Source: Micrococcales bacterium (GTDB taxonomy: Bacteria; Actinomycetota; Actinomycetes; Actinomycetales; Microbacteriaceae). Taken from it: 36,512 nt of DNA. This document shows, one piece after another, positions 15,122 to 23,478 of this stretch (position 1 is its first letter; every line of letters begins with the position of its first letter). Below the pieces are notes generated by a model. The model saw only the letters and a list, made by a program, of their open reading frames with translations. It ran no database searches and was not told the origin of the DNA. Both the position numbers and the translations under genes were made by a program. The stretch lies in assembly GCA_016212425.1 (NCBI GenBank), contig JACRGJ010000030.1:1-36512 (forward strand), written 5' to 3'.

Positions 15122-15826
15122 GTGACCACGCTCTCCCCTGCGTCCACCCGCAGGCGCGCGGTGCTGATCGGGTTCGCGCCGTTCGCGACCGTCGCGCTCG
15201 TGCACCTGGTGGCCAAGGCAGCCGGCGCCGTCGACCTCGATCACGCGACCAAGCCGCTGCTCATGCCCGCCCTGGCGATCCCCGTCGTGCTCGCCGCGCG
15301 CCGAGGCCCGGTGCTCCCGCTGGTCGCCGCGCTGCTCGCCGTGCTGTTCTCCTGGCTCGGCGACCTGACCATCGGCGAGCTGGTCGTCGGCCTGGCGTTC
15401 TTCCTCGTCGCGCACCTGGCCTACTCCACGCTCTTCCTCACCGCCTTCCGCCGGCGGGTGTCGTGGTGGGCTCTCGCCTACCTCGGCTGGTGGATCGCCC
15501 TCGTCGCCGCCCTGTGGCCCTACCTCGGCGGGCTGCGCATCCCCGTCATCGTCTACGGACTCGTCCTGGGCGCGACGGCCGCCCTCGCGACCCGCGGCAA
15601 CGTCGGGACGACGCTCGGCGGTCTCGCGTTCGTCGCCTCCGACACGCTGCTCGGGCTGCGCCTGTTCACCCCGTGGCTGCAGGGGCGCGCCGCCGATGTC
15701 GTCATCATGGCGCTCTACCTCGCCGCCCAGACGCTCATCGTGCTCGGCCTCCTGCGCCGGACCCGCGCAGCGGGCCCCGTGCCGGACGCGCGGCCTAGGC
15801 TCGACGCATGGCAGACGAGGTCGTGA
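15122..15826 (+). CDS. YhhN family membrane protein (lysoplasmalogenase-like)
   Basis: The 234 residues are almost entirely hydrophobic, with about eight membrane segments, and follow the YhhN/TMEM86 pattern. AKAAGAVDLDHATKPLLMP near the start, FSWLGDLTIG in the middle and FVASDTLLGLRLF near the end carry the conserved Lys-Pro and Asp residues of the family. Characterised members hydrolyse the vinyl-ether bond of lysoplasmalogens; whether this bacterium has such lipids is unknown, so the function is uncertain. The GTG start is preferred because of the adjacent -10 hexamer. The last 19 bases overlap the start of panB in another frame, and the panB promoter lies inside this gene's end. Confidence 0.8.
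   Translation: MTTLSPASTRRRAVLIGFAPFATVALVHLVAKAAGAVDLDHATKPLLMPALAIPVVLAARRGPVLPLVAALLAVLFSWLGDLTIGELVVGLAFFLVAHLAYSTLFLTAFRRRVSWWALAYLGWWIALVAALWPYLGGLRIPVIVYGLVLGATAALATRGNVGTTLGGLAFVASDTLLGLRLFTPWLQGRAADVVIMALYLAAQTLIVLGLLRRTRAAGPVPDARPRLDAWQTRS
15796..15801 (+). promoter_or_regulatory. -10 element of panB
   Basis: TAGGCT lies six bases before the panB ATG at 15808, inside the 3' end of the YhhN gene. A leaderless panB mRNA is predicted. Confidence 0.5.
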
Positions 15827-16617
15827 AAAGGGTCCGGACGCGGCACTTCGCCAACGCGAAACGCGACGGGGTGAAGATCACCGGCCTGACGAGCTACGAC
15901 GTGCTCACCGCGGGCATCTTCGACCGCGCCGGCATCGACTTCCTCCTCGTCGGCGACTCCGCCGGCAACAACGTGTTCGGCTACGACACCACCGTGCCGG
16001 TCACCGTGGACCAGCTCGTCCCGCTCGCGCGCGCGGTCGCGCACGCGGTGAAGCGCGCCTTCGTCGTCGCCGACCTGCCTTTCGGCTCCTACGAGACCGG
16101 GCCGGACGAGGCCCTGCACACCGCGTTCCGCTTCATGAAGGAGACGGACGCCCACGCCGTGAAGCTCGAGGGCGGGGTGCGCAGCGCCGAGCAGATCCGC
16201 CGGATCGTGACGGCCGGCATCCCGGTGATGGGGCACATCGGGTTCACGCCGCAGAGCGAGCACCAGCTCGGCGGTCACGTCATCCAGGGGCGCGGCGAGG
16301 GGGTCACGCAGCTGCTCGCCGACGCGCACGCGGTGGAGGAGTCGGGGGCGTTCGCGGTGGTGCTGGAGATGGTGCCGGCGGCGGCTGCGGCGCAGGTGAC
16401 CGCGGAGCTGTCCATCCCGACCATCAGCGTGGGCGCCGGGCCCGAGTGCGACGGCCAGCTCATGGTGTGGACCGACTGGGCCGGGCTGACCACCGGTCGC
16501 GTGCCGAAATTCGTCAAGCAGTACGCGCAGCTGGCGCAGACCCTCGAGGATGCCGCGCGGACCTTCCGCGCCGAGGTCGCCTCCGGTGTCTACCCCGCCG
16601 ACGAGCACTCCTACTGA
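15808..16617 (+). CDS. panB: 3-methyl-2-oxobutanoate hydroxymethyltransferase
   Basis: PanB adds a hydroxymethyl group from methylenetetrahydrofolate to alpha-ketoisovalerate, the first committed step to pantothenate and coenzyme A. The 269 residues match the family. Metal ligands are Asp50 in VGDSAGNN and Asp89 in VVADLPFGSY. Substrate contacts include Lys119 in AVKLEGG, and the catalytic Glu187 lies in VLEMVPA. The motifs MGHIGFTPQS (141-150) and GAGPECDGQ are also present. No panC or panD is nearby. The DUF72 gene follows by 17 bases on the same strand and may share the transcript. Confidence 0.95.
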   Translation: MADEVVKRVRTRHFANAKRDGVKITGLTSYDVLTAGIFDRAGIDFLLVGDSAGNNVFGYDTTVPVTVDQLVPLARAVAHAVKRAFVVADLPFGSYETGPDEALHTAFRFMKETDAHAVKLEGGVRSAEQIRRIVTAGIPVMGHIGFTPQSEHQLGGHVIQGRGEGVTQLLADAHAVEESGAFAVVLEMVPAAAAAQVTAELSIPTISVGAGPECDGQLMVWTDWAGLTTGRVPKFVKQYAQLAQTLEDAARTFRAEVASGVYPADEHSY

Positions 16618-16634
16618 GGGTCGGAGGTGCCCTC

Positions 16635-17450
16635 GTGCCCGGCGCTGCGAGGATCGGGATCTCCGGGTGGACCTATGCGCCGTGGCGCGGGGTGTTCTAC
16701 CCGGCCGGGCTCCGCCACGCCGACGAGCTCGCGTACGCCGCCACGCGCCTGAGCTCGATCGAGCTCAACGGCTCCTTCTACTCCCTGCAGCGGCCGGCGT
16801 CGTGGGAGCGCTGGCGGGACGCCACGCCGGAGGGATTCGTGCTCGCGGTGAAGGGTCCGCGCTACGTGACGCACCTGCTGCGGCTGCGCGGCGCGCGCTC
16901 CGCCCTCGCGAACTTCTTCGCCTCGGGAGTGCTCACCCTGGGTCCGAAGCTCGGTCCGCTGCTCTGGCAGCTGCCGCCGCGGTTCGCCTTCGACGCGGAG
17001 GCGTTCGAAGCGTTCTGCGCGCACCTGCCGCAGTCGACGGCATCCGCGCTGGAGCTCGCCCGCGGCCACGAGGAGCGGATGACCGGGCGCGTGGCGCTGC
17101 GGATCGACGAGGACCGACCGCTCCGGCACGCGATCGAGGTGCGCGACCCGAGCTGGGACGATCCGCTGATGCTCGACACCCTGCGCCGACACGGCATCGC
17201 GTGTGTGCTCGCCGACACGGCGGGACGGTACCCGGTGCTCGACGAGCACACCGCCGCATTCCGCTACCTGCGCCTGCACGGCGACGAGGAGCTGTACACG
17301 AGCGGCTACGACCCGCCGGCTCTCGACGGCTGGGCCGAGCGCATCCGCCCGTGGCTGGCGGCGGGGCAGGATGTGTACGCCTACTTCGACAACGATGTGA
17401 AGGTGCGCGCGCCCTTCGATGCGATGGCGCTCGCGGCGCGGCTGCGGTAG
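16635..17450 (+). CDS. DUF72 family protein
   Basis: This 271-residue protein starts with GTG 16635, preceded by GGAGG at 16623-16627. It opens with ARIGISGWTYAPWRGVFYP and contains SSIELNGSFYSLQ, a typical DUF72 (YecE-like) TIM-barrel pattern. Further family stretches are EVRDPSWDD near residue 175 and RYLRLHGDEELYTSGY. The C-terminal AYFDNDVKVRAPFDAMALAARL is the usual end. The biochemical role of the family is unresolved; a metal- or nucleic-acid-related hydrolase has been suggested by fold. It lies 17 bases after panB, probably in the same operon, and is convergent with the next small gene. Confidence 0.88.
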   Translation: MPGAARIGISGWTYAPWRGVFYPAGLRHADELAYAATRLSSIELNGSFYSLQRPASWERWRDATPEGFVLAVKGPRYVTHLLRLRGARSALANFFASGVLTLGPKLGPLLWQLPPRFAFDAEAFEAFCAHLPQSTASALELARGHEERMTGRVALRIDEDRPLRHAIEVRDPSWDDPLMLDTLRRHGIACVLADTAGRYPVLDEHTAAFRYLRLHGDEELYTSGYDPPALDGWAERIRPWLAAGQDVYAYFDNDVKVRAPFDAMALAARLR

Positions 17451-17460
17451 CCGCCGGAGG

Positions 17461-17622
17461 TCACTCGTCCTCGGCGTTCCACTTCGCGGCGCGTTCCTGC
17501 GCGATCTGCGGCGCGCGCTCCGCCTCCTCGCGGCTCGCGTACGGACCGTCGCGGTCGCTCCCGAGCGACTGCTTCCCCTGCTCCACCTGGCCGGTCTTGT
17601 TGTTGTACCACCACTCCGCCAT
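17461..17622 (-). CDS. Small actinobacterial protein, 53 residues, function unknown
   Basis: A short frame on the minus strand encodes a highly charged 53-residue protein beginning MAEWWYNNKTGQVEQGKQS, with GPYASREEAERAP in the middle and an acidic end KWNAEDE. I recall similar small actinobacterial proteins with the pattern WYYN-TG-VE followed by GPY-TREEA, so I consider it real. The fold suggests a small SPOR/WW-like beta unit followed by a helix. TAGGGT lies six bases before the ATG, the same spacing as in neighbouring genes. There is no membrane segment and no signal peptide. The function is unknown. Confidence 0.75.
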   Translation of the reverse strand: MAEWWYNNKTGQVEQGKQSLGSDRDGPYASREEAERAPQIAQERAAKWNAEDE

Positions 17623-17628
17623 GCCGCC

Positions 17629-17634
17629 ACCCTA
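17629..17634 (-). promoter_or_regulatory. -10 element of the 53-residue gene
   Basis: TAGGGT on the minus strand is followed by six bases and the ATG at 17622. Confidence 0.45.
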
Positions 17635-17842
17635 ACCCCGGGCGTCCGAGGTCAGGGCGGGGAGGAGGAGCGGTGAACCGGTGGACCGACGGCGGGACGG
17701 GCGCACCCGCGACCGCAGCCGGAGCGCCCCGTTCGAGCACACCGACGTCGCGACCGAGTGCGGCGCCGAGATCCTCGCCCTCCCCTGACACAGGATCCTG
17801 CGACCGGGCCCCGGGACGACCCGAGCGACCCGACCGCTGGGG

Positions 17843-17848
17843 CAGGAT
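17843..17848 (+). promoter_or_regulatory. -10-like element of ppgK
   Basis: CAGGAT is followed by six bases and the ATG at 17855. It is a weaker match to TANNNT than the others. Confidence 0.35.
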
Positions 17849-17854
17849 GGGGTC

Positions 17855-18694
17855 ATGGCGACGCGGGCGATCGGGATCGACATCGGCGGCACCGGGATCA
17901 AGGGAGCGCTCGTCGATCTCGACACCGGCGAACTCCTGAGCGACCGGATCAAGAAGCCGACCCCCGCGGGCGGCGAGCCCGACGCGATCGTCCAGGTCGC
18001 GTCGGGGCTTGTCGACGAGCTCGTCGACGAGCTTGTCGCCGAGCTCGCGCCCGCGCAGGAGGCGGTGCCGGTCGGCGTCTGCTTCCCGGCGGTGGTGCTC
18101 GGCGGCACCACCATGTCGGCGGCGAACGTGTCGAAGAAGTGGATCGGCCTCGCCGCCGAGCGGCTCTTCGAGTCGGCCATGCGGCGCGATATCCACTTCG
18201 TCAACGACGCGGATGCCGCCGGGGTCGCCGAGATCCGGTACGGCGCCGCCAAGGGCGCGCGCGGCGTGGTCATCCTCACGACGCTCGGCACGGGGATCGG
18301 CACCGCGCTCATCAACGACGGCGTGCTCGTGCCCAACACGGAGCTCGGGCACATCGAGATCGACGGGAAGGACGCCGAGTCGGAGGCGGCGTACTCCGCG
18401 AAGGAACGCCACGACTGGTCGTGGGAGCAGTGGGTGAAGCGCCTGCAGCGCTACTACTCGCGACTGGAGACCCTGTTCTCCCCCGACCTGTTCATCGTCG
18501 GCGGCGGGGTCTCCAAGCACTACGAGGAGTTCCTGCCGCTGCTGGAGCTCCGTGCGCCGATCATCCCCGCCACACTCCGCAACAACGCCGGCATCCTTGG
18601 CGCCGCTGCGCTGACCAATCCCGCATTCGCGACGAGCGAAGAGCCTGCCGACGGGCGCGGTCACAGCACGGGACGGACGCCGCGCGGACGCTGA
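17855..18694 (+). CDS. ppgK: Polyphosphate glucokinase
   Basis: This cytoplasmic ROK-fold kinase phosphorylates glucose using polyphosphate (often also ATP), an actinobacterial speciality. The 279 residues contain the phosphate-1 loop GIDIGGTGIKGALVD (7-21), the catalytic FVNDADAAG (115-123) with Asp118, and the phosphate-2 loop LTTLGTGIGTALI (141-153). ELGHIEIDGKDAE (163-175) is typical of polyphosphate-type enzymes and replaces the zinc-binding cysteines of other ROK glucokinases. The family hallmark SKKWIGL (93-99) is present. The last 25 residues are polar and poorly conserved. The start at 17855 follows a -10-like hexamer. Confidence 0.93.
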   Translation: MATRAIGIDIGGTGIKGALVDLDTGELLSDRIKKPTPAGGEPDAIVQVASGLVDELVDELVAELAPAQEAVPVGVCFPAVVLGGTTMSAANVSKKWIGLAAERLFESAMRRDIHFVNDADAAGVAEIRYGAAKGARGVVILTTLGTGIGTALINDGVLVPNTELGHIEIDGKDAESEAAYSAKERHDWSWEQWVKRLQRYYSRLETLFSPDLFIVGGGVSKHYEEFLPLLELRAPIIPATLRNNAGILGAAALTNPAFATSEEPADGRGHSTGRTPRGR

Positions 18695-18724
18695 GGCCCG
18701 ACCCGTGAGGGTCGCGTAAGGGCC
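18695..18724 (+). terminator. Hairpin after ppgK
   Basis: CGACCC-GTGA-GGGTCG (18699-18714) forms a perfect six-pair stem with a GNRA-type loop, starting four bases after the ppgK stop. GGCC (18695-18698) and GGCC (18721-18724) could extend it around a bulge. There is no T-tract, so termination is only possible, not shown. It overlaps the first of the CGTNAG repeats. Confidence 0.3.
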
Positions 18725-18752
18725 TGCCGACGCGGCGTCAGGATTCCGTTAG
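18704..18752 (+). promoter_or_regulatory. Four CGTNAG repeats, candidate KdpE operator
   Basis: CGTGAG (18704), CGTAAG (18715), CGTCAG (18736) and CGTTAG (18747) occur with start-to-start distances of 11, 21 and 11 bases. All lie on one helix face in two tandem pairs, as OmpR-family response regulators usually bind. They lie 41 bases or more before the first kdp ORF. The first copy also belongs to the hairpin after ppgK, so it is the least certain. Confidence 0.5.
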
Positions 18753-18792
18753 CGCCGCCGCCGCCTGCGTCGCGCGGGCGTTGACTTCCGTC

Positions 18793-18876
18793 GTGCTCGA
18801 CATCGTCTACCTCGCCGGCGTGCTGCTGCTCGTCGGCCTCGTCGCCCTCATCGCCCGAGGAGTGGAGCGGCTGTGA
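18793..18876 (+). CDS. 27-residue membrane protein ahead of kdpF
   Basis: GTG 18793 opens a frame for one hydrophobic helix ([20 protein letters not shown], residues 2-21) followed by RGVERL. Very similar tiny proteins, ending in R-G-ERL or R-C-DRL, stand before kdpF or kdpA in other actinobacteria as far as I recall. Its stop overlaps the kdpF start in GTGA, which indicates coupled translation. It may be a subunit or assembly factor of the potassium pump; its role is unknown. TTG 18781 is an alternative start. Confidence 0.65.
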   Translation: MLDIVYLAGVLLLVGLVALIARGVERL

Positions 18877-18962
18877 TCGTCATCGACATCATCGCCGCGG
18901 TGCTCGCCATCGCCGCGATCGGCTACGTGCTGGTCGCCCTGATCCACCCCGAGCGGTTCTGA
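18873..18962 (+). CDS. kdpF: Potassium-transporting ATPase subunit KdpF
   Basis: This 29-residue single-helix protein (start GTG) reads [20 protein letters not shown] and ends ALIHPERF, the typical KdpF tail L-PE-F. KdpF stabilises the KdpABC complex in the membrane. It overlaps the preceding mini-gene by four bases and the kdpA ATG by one base (TGATG), so all three are likely translated in a chain. Confidence 0.85.
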   Translation: MIVIDIIAAVLAIAAIGYVLVALIHPERF

Positions 18963-20650
18963 TGACACCCGCCGTCACGGAGATCTGGGTCTTCGTCGCG
19001 CAGTTCCTCGCCCTCGCGCTGGTGCTGGTGCTCGTGCAGTTCCCGCTCGGGAACTGGATCGCGCGGGTCTACACCGACCGCCACCACCTCCGCGCGGAAC
19101 GCGGCTTCTACCGCCTGATCGGCGTCGACTCCGGCGCCGGTCAGAGCTGGCGGGCGTACCTGCGGGCGATCCTGGTGTTCTCCCTCCTCGGGATCCTCGT
19201 GGTCTACCTCCTGCAGCGGGTGCAGCAGGTGCTGCCCTACTCGCTCGGACTCCCGCCGACCAGCGAGCACCTCGCCTTCAACACGGCGATCTCGTTCGTC
19301 ACGAACACGAACTGGCAGTCCTACTCGCCCGAGGTGACCCTCGGCTACACCGTCCAGCTGGTCGGCCTCGCGGTGCAGAACTTCGTCTCGGCCGCGGTGG
19401 GCATGGCGGTCGCCGTCGCCCTGGTGCGCGGGATCGCCTCGCGCAACAGTGCCACCATCGGCAACTTCTGGGTGGACCTGACCCGCGGCATCCTGCGCAT
19501 CCTGCTGCCGCTCTCGGTGATCACGGCCATCGTGCTGCTCGCCGGCGGCGTGATCCAGAACCTCTCCGGATTCCAGTCCGTGTCGACTCTGACCGGCGGG
19601 ACCGCCACCATCCCCGGCGGGCCGGTCGCCTCCCAGGAGGCCATCAAGGAGCTCGGCACGAACGGCGGCGGGTTCTTCAACGCCAACTCCGCGCATCCCT
19701 TCGAGGCGCCCTCGGCCTGGGTGAGCCTGTTCCAGATCTTCCTGCTGCTGGTCATCCCCTTCTCCCTCCCGCGCGCCTTCGGCGTGCTGGTGGGCGACCG
19801 CCGGCAGGGCTGGGCGATCCTCGCCACGATGTCGGTGTTCTGGGTGGTCTCGAACGTCCTGCTGTTCTGGGCCGAACTTGCGGGTTCCGGAAAGGCCCTT
19901 CAACTGGCCGGCGGGGCGATGGAGGGCAAGGAGCAGCGCTTCGGCATCGCCCTGTCGACGATCTTCGGCTCCTCGACGACCCTCACCTCCACCGGCGCCG
20001 TCAACTCGATGCACGACAGCTACACCGCCCTCGGCGGGGCGGTGACGATGGGCGACATGATGCTCGGCGAGGTCGCCCCCGGCGGCGTCGGATCGGGCCT
20101 GTACGGGATGCTCGTGCTCGCCATCATCGCCGTATTCGTCGCCGGGCTCATGGTGGGCCGCACCCCGGAGTACCTGCAGAAGAAGATCGGCCCGCGGCAG
20201 ATGAAGCTCGCGAGCCTCTACATCCTGACCACGCCGGTCATCGTGCTGCTCGGGGTCGCCGCCAGCTTCGCGATACCCGGGGTCAAGGACGACGTGGCGA
20301 AGACCTCCATCCTGAACCCCGGCCTGCACGGCTTCAGCGAGGTGCTCTACGCCTTCACCTCGGCGGCGAACAACAACGGATCCGCCTTCGCGGGTCTCAC
20401 CGCGGCGACCCCGTGGATGGACTCGGCTCTCGGGGTGGCGATGCTGCTCGGCCGCTTCGTGCCGATCGTCTTCGTCCTCGCGCTGGCCGGCTCCTTCGCG
20501 GAGCAGGACCGCGTCCCCGTGACCGCGGGCACCCTCCCGACCCACCGACCGCAGTTCGTCGGACTGTTGATCGGCACCGTCCTCATCGTCACCGCTCTCA
20601 CCTACTTCCCCGTTCTCGCGCTGGGTCCCCTGGCGGAAGGGCTCTCCTGA
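18962..20650 (+). CDS. kdpA: Potassium-transporting ATPase subunit KdpA
   Basis: KdpA is the channel-like, potassium-selective subunit of the high-affinity Kdp pump and belongs to the superfamily of K+ transporters. The 562 residues have about ten membrane segments. The pore loops are visible as the [11 protein letters not shown] stretch (around 118-128), [16 protein letters not shown] (around 233-248), [15 protein letters not shown] (around 339-353) and [12 protein letters not shown] (around 467-478). These carry the selectivity-filter glycines of the four repeats. Its start overlaps the kdpF stop, and kdpB begins three bases after its end. Confidence 0.96.
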   Translation: MTPAVTEIWVFVAQFLALALVLVLVQFPLGNWIARVYTDRHHLRAERGFYRLIGVDSGAGQSWRAYLRAILVFSLLGILVVYLLQRVQQVLPYSLGLPPTSEHLAFNTAISFVTNTNWQSYSPEVTLGYTVQLVGLAVQNFVSAAVGMAVAVALVRGIASRNSATIGNFWVDLTRGILRILLPLSVITAIVLLAGGVIQNLSGFQSVSTLTGGTATIPGGPVASQEAIKELGTNGGGFFNANSAHPFEAPSAWVSLFQIFLLLVIPFSLPRAFGVLVGDRRQGWAILATMSVFWVVSNVLLFWAELAGSGKALQLAGGAMEGKEQRFGIALSTIFGSSTTLTSTGAVNSMHDSYTALGGAVTMGDMMLGEVAPGGVGSGLYGMLVLAIIAVFVAGLMVGRTPEYLQKKIGPRQMKLASLYILTTPVIVLLGVAASFAIPGVKDDVAKTSILNPGLHGFSEVLYAFTSAANNNGSAFAGLTAATPWMDSALGVAMLLGRFVPIVFVLALAGSFAEQDRVPVTAGTLPTHRPQFVGLLIGTVLIVTALTYFPVLALGPLAEGLS

Positions 20651-20653
20651 TCC

Positions 20654-22777
20654 ATGTCCACTCTCGTCACCGACCCCTTCGCCCCGGCCCCGCAGAAGAG
20701 CCGCGCCGGCGGCGGACTGTCCTGGACCCAGTTCGTCCAGGCCCTCCCCGGCGCCGTGCGCAAGCTCGATCCGAGGCGCATGTGGCGCAGCCCCGTGATG
20801 TTCGTCGTCGAGGTCGGCGCGGCCCTGACCACGGTCATCGCCATCGCCGAGCCGTTCACCGGCCGGGCGCAGGCCCTCGCCCCGAGCTTCAACGCCGGCA
20901 TCGCGATCTGGCTCTGGATCACGGTGCTCTTCGCGAACCTCGCCGAATCGGTGGCGGAGGGCCGTGGCAAGGCGCAGGCCGCCACGCTCCGCGCCACGCG
21001 CACGTCGACCCTCGCGCGCCGTGTCGAGCGATACGACGCCGTGGGGGATCCGGATGCGGTGCGCGCCACGCTCGCCCCTGTCGCCTCCGCCGACCTCACC
21101 CTCGGCGACACGGTGGTCGTGACCGCGGGCGAGCTGATCCCGGGCGACGGCGACATCGTCGCGGGCATCGCGAGCGTCGACGAGTCGGCCATCACCGGCG
21201 AGTCCGCTCCTGTCGTGCGCGAGCACGGCGGCGACCGCAGCGCCGTCACCGGCGGCACCCGGGTGCTCAGCGACCGGATCGTGGTGCGGATCACCTCCAA
21301 GCCCGGCGAGACCTTCGTGGACCGGATGATCCGGCTCGTGGAGGGGGCCTCCCGCCAGAAGACCCCGAACGAGATCGCCTTGGACATCCTCCTGGCCAGC
21401 CTCACGATCGTCTTCCTCGTCGTGGTCCTGACCCTGAACCCGGCGGCCTCCTACGCCGGCGGCGCGACCACCGTCCCGGTGCTCATCGCGCTGCTGGTGT
21501 GCCTCATCCCGACCACCATCGGCGCGCTGCTCTCGGCCATCGGCATCGCCGGCATGGACCGGCTCGTGCAGCGCAACGTGCTGGCGCTCTCCGGACGCGC
21601 GGTGGAGGCGGCCGGCGACGTCACCACGCTCCTCCTGGACAAGACCGGCACAATCACCTACGGCAACCGTCGGGCGTCCGAGTTCGTCCCGGTCGGAGGC
21701 GCGCAGAAGTCCGCTCTCGTGCTCGCCGCCCGACTCGCCTCGTATGCCGACCCCACCCCGGAGGGCACTTCGGTGGTCACGCTCGCCGACACCATCCTCG
21801 GTCCCGCCGAGGGACTCCGGGCAGGCGCCGTACCCGTCCCGTTCACCGCCCAGACCCGGATGAGCGGCGTGGACACCGTCGACGGCTCCGAGGTGCGCAA
21901 GGGCGCCGCGACGGCGATCATCGCGTGGGTCGGTGATCTCGACGTGGACGTGCGGCGCGAGCTCGACCTCGCGGTGGACGCGATCTCCGCATCCGGCGGC
22001 ACCCCGCTCGTCGTCGCCGTGCAGCGCGACGGCGTCGGCACCGTGCTCGGCGTGATCCACCTCAAGGACGTGGTGAAGGAGGGGCTCGCCGAGCGCTTCG
22101 CGGAGCTGCGCGCGATGGGCATCCGCACGGTGATGATCACGGGCGACAACCCGCTCACCGCGAAGGCGATCGCCGCCGAGGCCGGCGTGGACGACTTCCT
22201 CGCCGAAGCGACCCCGGAGGACAAGCTCGCCCTCATCCGACGCGAGCAGGAGGGCGGCAACCTCGTCGCCATGACGGGCGACGGCACCAACGACGCCCCG
22301 GCCCTGGCGCAGGCGGATGTGGGGGTGGCGATGAACACCGGGACCTCCGCCGCGAAGGAGGCCGGCAACATGGTCGACCTGGATTCGGATCCCACCAAGC
22401 TCATCGACATCGTGCGGATCGGGAAGCAGCTGCTCATCACCCGCGGGTCGCTCACGACCTTCTCGATCGCGAACGACATCGCGAAGTACTTCGCGATCAT
22501 CCCGGCGATGTTCGCCGGGGCCTTCCCCGGACTCGCGCTCCTGAACGTCATGCAGCTGCACTCGCCGGCGTCGGCGATCCTCTCGGCGATCGTCTTCAAC
22601 GCGCTCGTGATCGTGTTCCTGATCCCGCTCGCCCTGCGCGGGGTGCGGTACCGACCGGGACCCGCCTCCTCGATCCTCCACCGCAACCTCCTCGTCTACG
22701 GACTGGGCGGGATCATCGCCCCCTTCATCGGCATCAAGCTCATCGACCTCGTCGTCGCCCTCATCCCGGGCTTCTGA
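20654..22777 (+). CDS. kdpB: Potassium-transporting ATPase ATP-binding subunit KdpB
   Basis: KdpB is the P-type ATPase subunit that drives potassium uptake. The 707 residues contain the actuator motif TGES (181-184), whose serine is the inhibitory phosphorylation site in the E. coli enzyme. The membrane proline motif IPTTIG (285-290) and the phosphorylation site [10 protein letters not shown] with Asp329 follow. The nucleotide-domain motifs KGAA and [10 protein letters not shown] and the hinge [17 protein letters not shown] are also present. The N-terminal 35 residues are polar. Everything needed for activity is visible. It follows kdpA by three bases, and kdpC follows after 42 bases with a purine-rich ribosome site. 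Confidence 0.97.
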   Translation: MSTLVTDPFAPAPQKSRAGGGLSWTQFVQALPGAVRKLDPRRMWRSPVMFVVEVGAALTTVIAIAEPFTGRAQALAPSFNAGIAIWLWITVLFANLAESVAEGRGKAQAATLRATRTSTLARRVERYDAVGDPDAVRATLAPVASADLTLGDTVVVTAGELIPGDGDIVAGIASVDESAITGESAPVVREHGGDRSAVTGGTRVLSDRIVVRITSKPGETFVDRMIRLVEGASRQKTPNEIALDILLASLTIVFLVVVLTLNPAASYAGGATTVPVLIALLVCLIPTTIGALLSAIGIAGMDRLVQRNVLALSGRAVEAAGDVTTLLLDKTGTITYGNRRASEFVPVGGAQKSALVLAARLASYADPTPEGTSVVTLADTILGPAEGLRAGAVPVPFTAQTRMSGVDTVDGSEVRKGAATAIIAWVGDLDVDVRRELDLAVDAISASGGTPLVVAVQRDGVGTVLGVIHLKDVVKEGLAERFAELRAMGIRTVMITGDNPLTAKAIAAEAGVDDFLAEATPEDKLALIRREQEGGNLVAMTGDGTNDAPALAQADVGVAMNTGTSAAKEAGNMVDLDSDPTKLIDIVRIGKQLLITRGSLTTFSIANDIAKYFAIIPAMFAGAFPGLALLNVMQLHSPASAILSAIVFNALVIVFLIPLALRGVRYRPGPASSILHRNLLVYGLGGIIAPFIGIKLIDLVVALIPGF

Positions 22778-22819
22778 GCCCCGGCACGGCATCCGCACCC
22801 CTTCACCGAAAGAGACCCC

Positions 22820-23428
22820 ATGGCCACCCCCTCCGGCACCGCGCGGCAGACCTGGACCGCGCTGCGCGCGCTCCTCGTCCTCACGGTCGTGCTCGGCATC
22901 CTCTACCCCGCCGCGATCGGCCTCGTCGGACTGGCGATGCCCGCCCAGGCGAACGGATCGCTGCTGCGTGCCCCCGACGGCACCGTCGTCGGCTCCTCGC
23001 TCATCGGGCAGTCGTTCACGACGAAGAAGGGCCAGGCGCTGCCCTCGTGGTTCCAGTCGCGTCCGTCGGCGGCGGGCGACGGGTACGACGGCGGCGCCTC
23101 CTCCGGCTCGAACCTCGGACCGAACAACCCGGATCTCGTCACGGCGATCCGCGACCGGCGCGCCGCGATCGCGAAGCTCGAGGGCGTGCCGGAGTCGCAG
23201 GTCCCCGCGGATGCCGTCACGGCCTCCGCCTCGGGACTGGACCCGGAGATCAGCGCGGCGTACGCGCTGCTGCAGGTGCGCCGGGTGGCGGCGGCGCGGA
23301 GCCTGGACGAGAGCGCCGTCCGCTCGCTCGTGACGGAGCGCATCGAGGGTCGCGCCCTCGGGTTCGTCGGCGAGCCGACGGTCAACGTGCTGGAGCTCAA
23401 CCTCGCGCTCTCGCGGCTCGGGGGATGA
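22820..23428 (+). CDS. kdpC: Potassium-transporting ATPase subunit KdpC
   Basis: KdpC has one N-terminal membrane helix (about 16-37) and an external domain, and stabilises nucleotide binding of KdpB. The 202 residues show GILYPAAIGLVGLAMPAQANGSLL near the start, the conserved SLIGQSFT (56-63), WFQSRPSAAG (77-86), SGSNLGPNNPDL (about 96-107) and the C-terminal VNVLELNLAL. All are standard for the family. The sensor kinase gene follows after 50 bases. Confidence 0.95.
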   Translation: MATPSGTARQTWTALRALLVLTVVLGILYPAAIGLVGLAMPAQANGSLLRAPDGTVVGSSLIGQSFTTKKGQALPSWFQSRPSAAGDGYDGGASSGSNLGPNNPDLVTAIRDRRAAIAKLEGVPESQVPADAVTASASGLDPEISAAYALLQVRRVAAARSLDESAVRSLVTERIEGRALGFVGEPTVNVLELNLALSRLGG

Positions 23429-23466
23429 TGCGCGCCCGGCTCGAGTGCGGACGCTCGTGAGTACGG

Positions 23467-23472
23467 GACACT
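23467..23472 (+). promoter_or_regulatory. -10-like element of kdpD
   Basis: GACACT is followed by six bases and the kdpD ATG at 23479. It may allow kdpDE to be transcribed without kdpFABC. The match is weak. Confidence 0.35.
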
Positions 23473-23478
23473 AGGCGC

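Noticed and set aside
17635-17854. Possible gene between the 53-residue gene and ppgK
   Set aside because: Neither strand gives a frame with a plausible start, composition or family resemblance.
18923-22798. Very long minus-strand open frame opposite kdpA/kdpB
   Set aside because: It is antisense to genes with complete catalytic motifs, has His/Arg/Glu/Asp-rich composition typical of reverse frames in high-GC DNA, and shows no recognisable domain.
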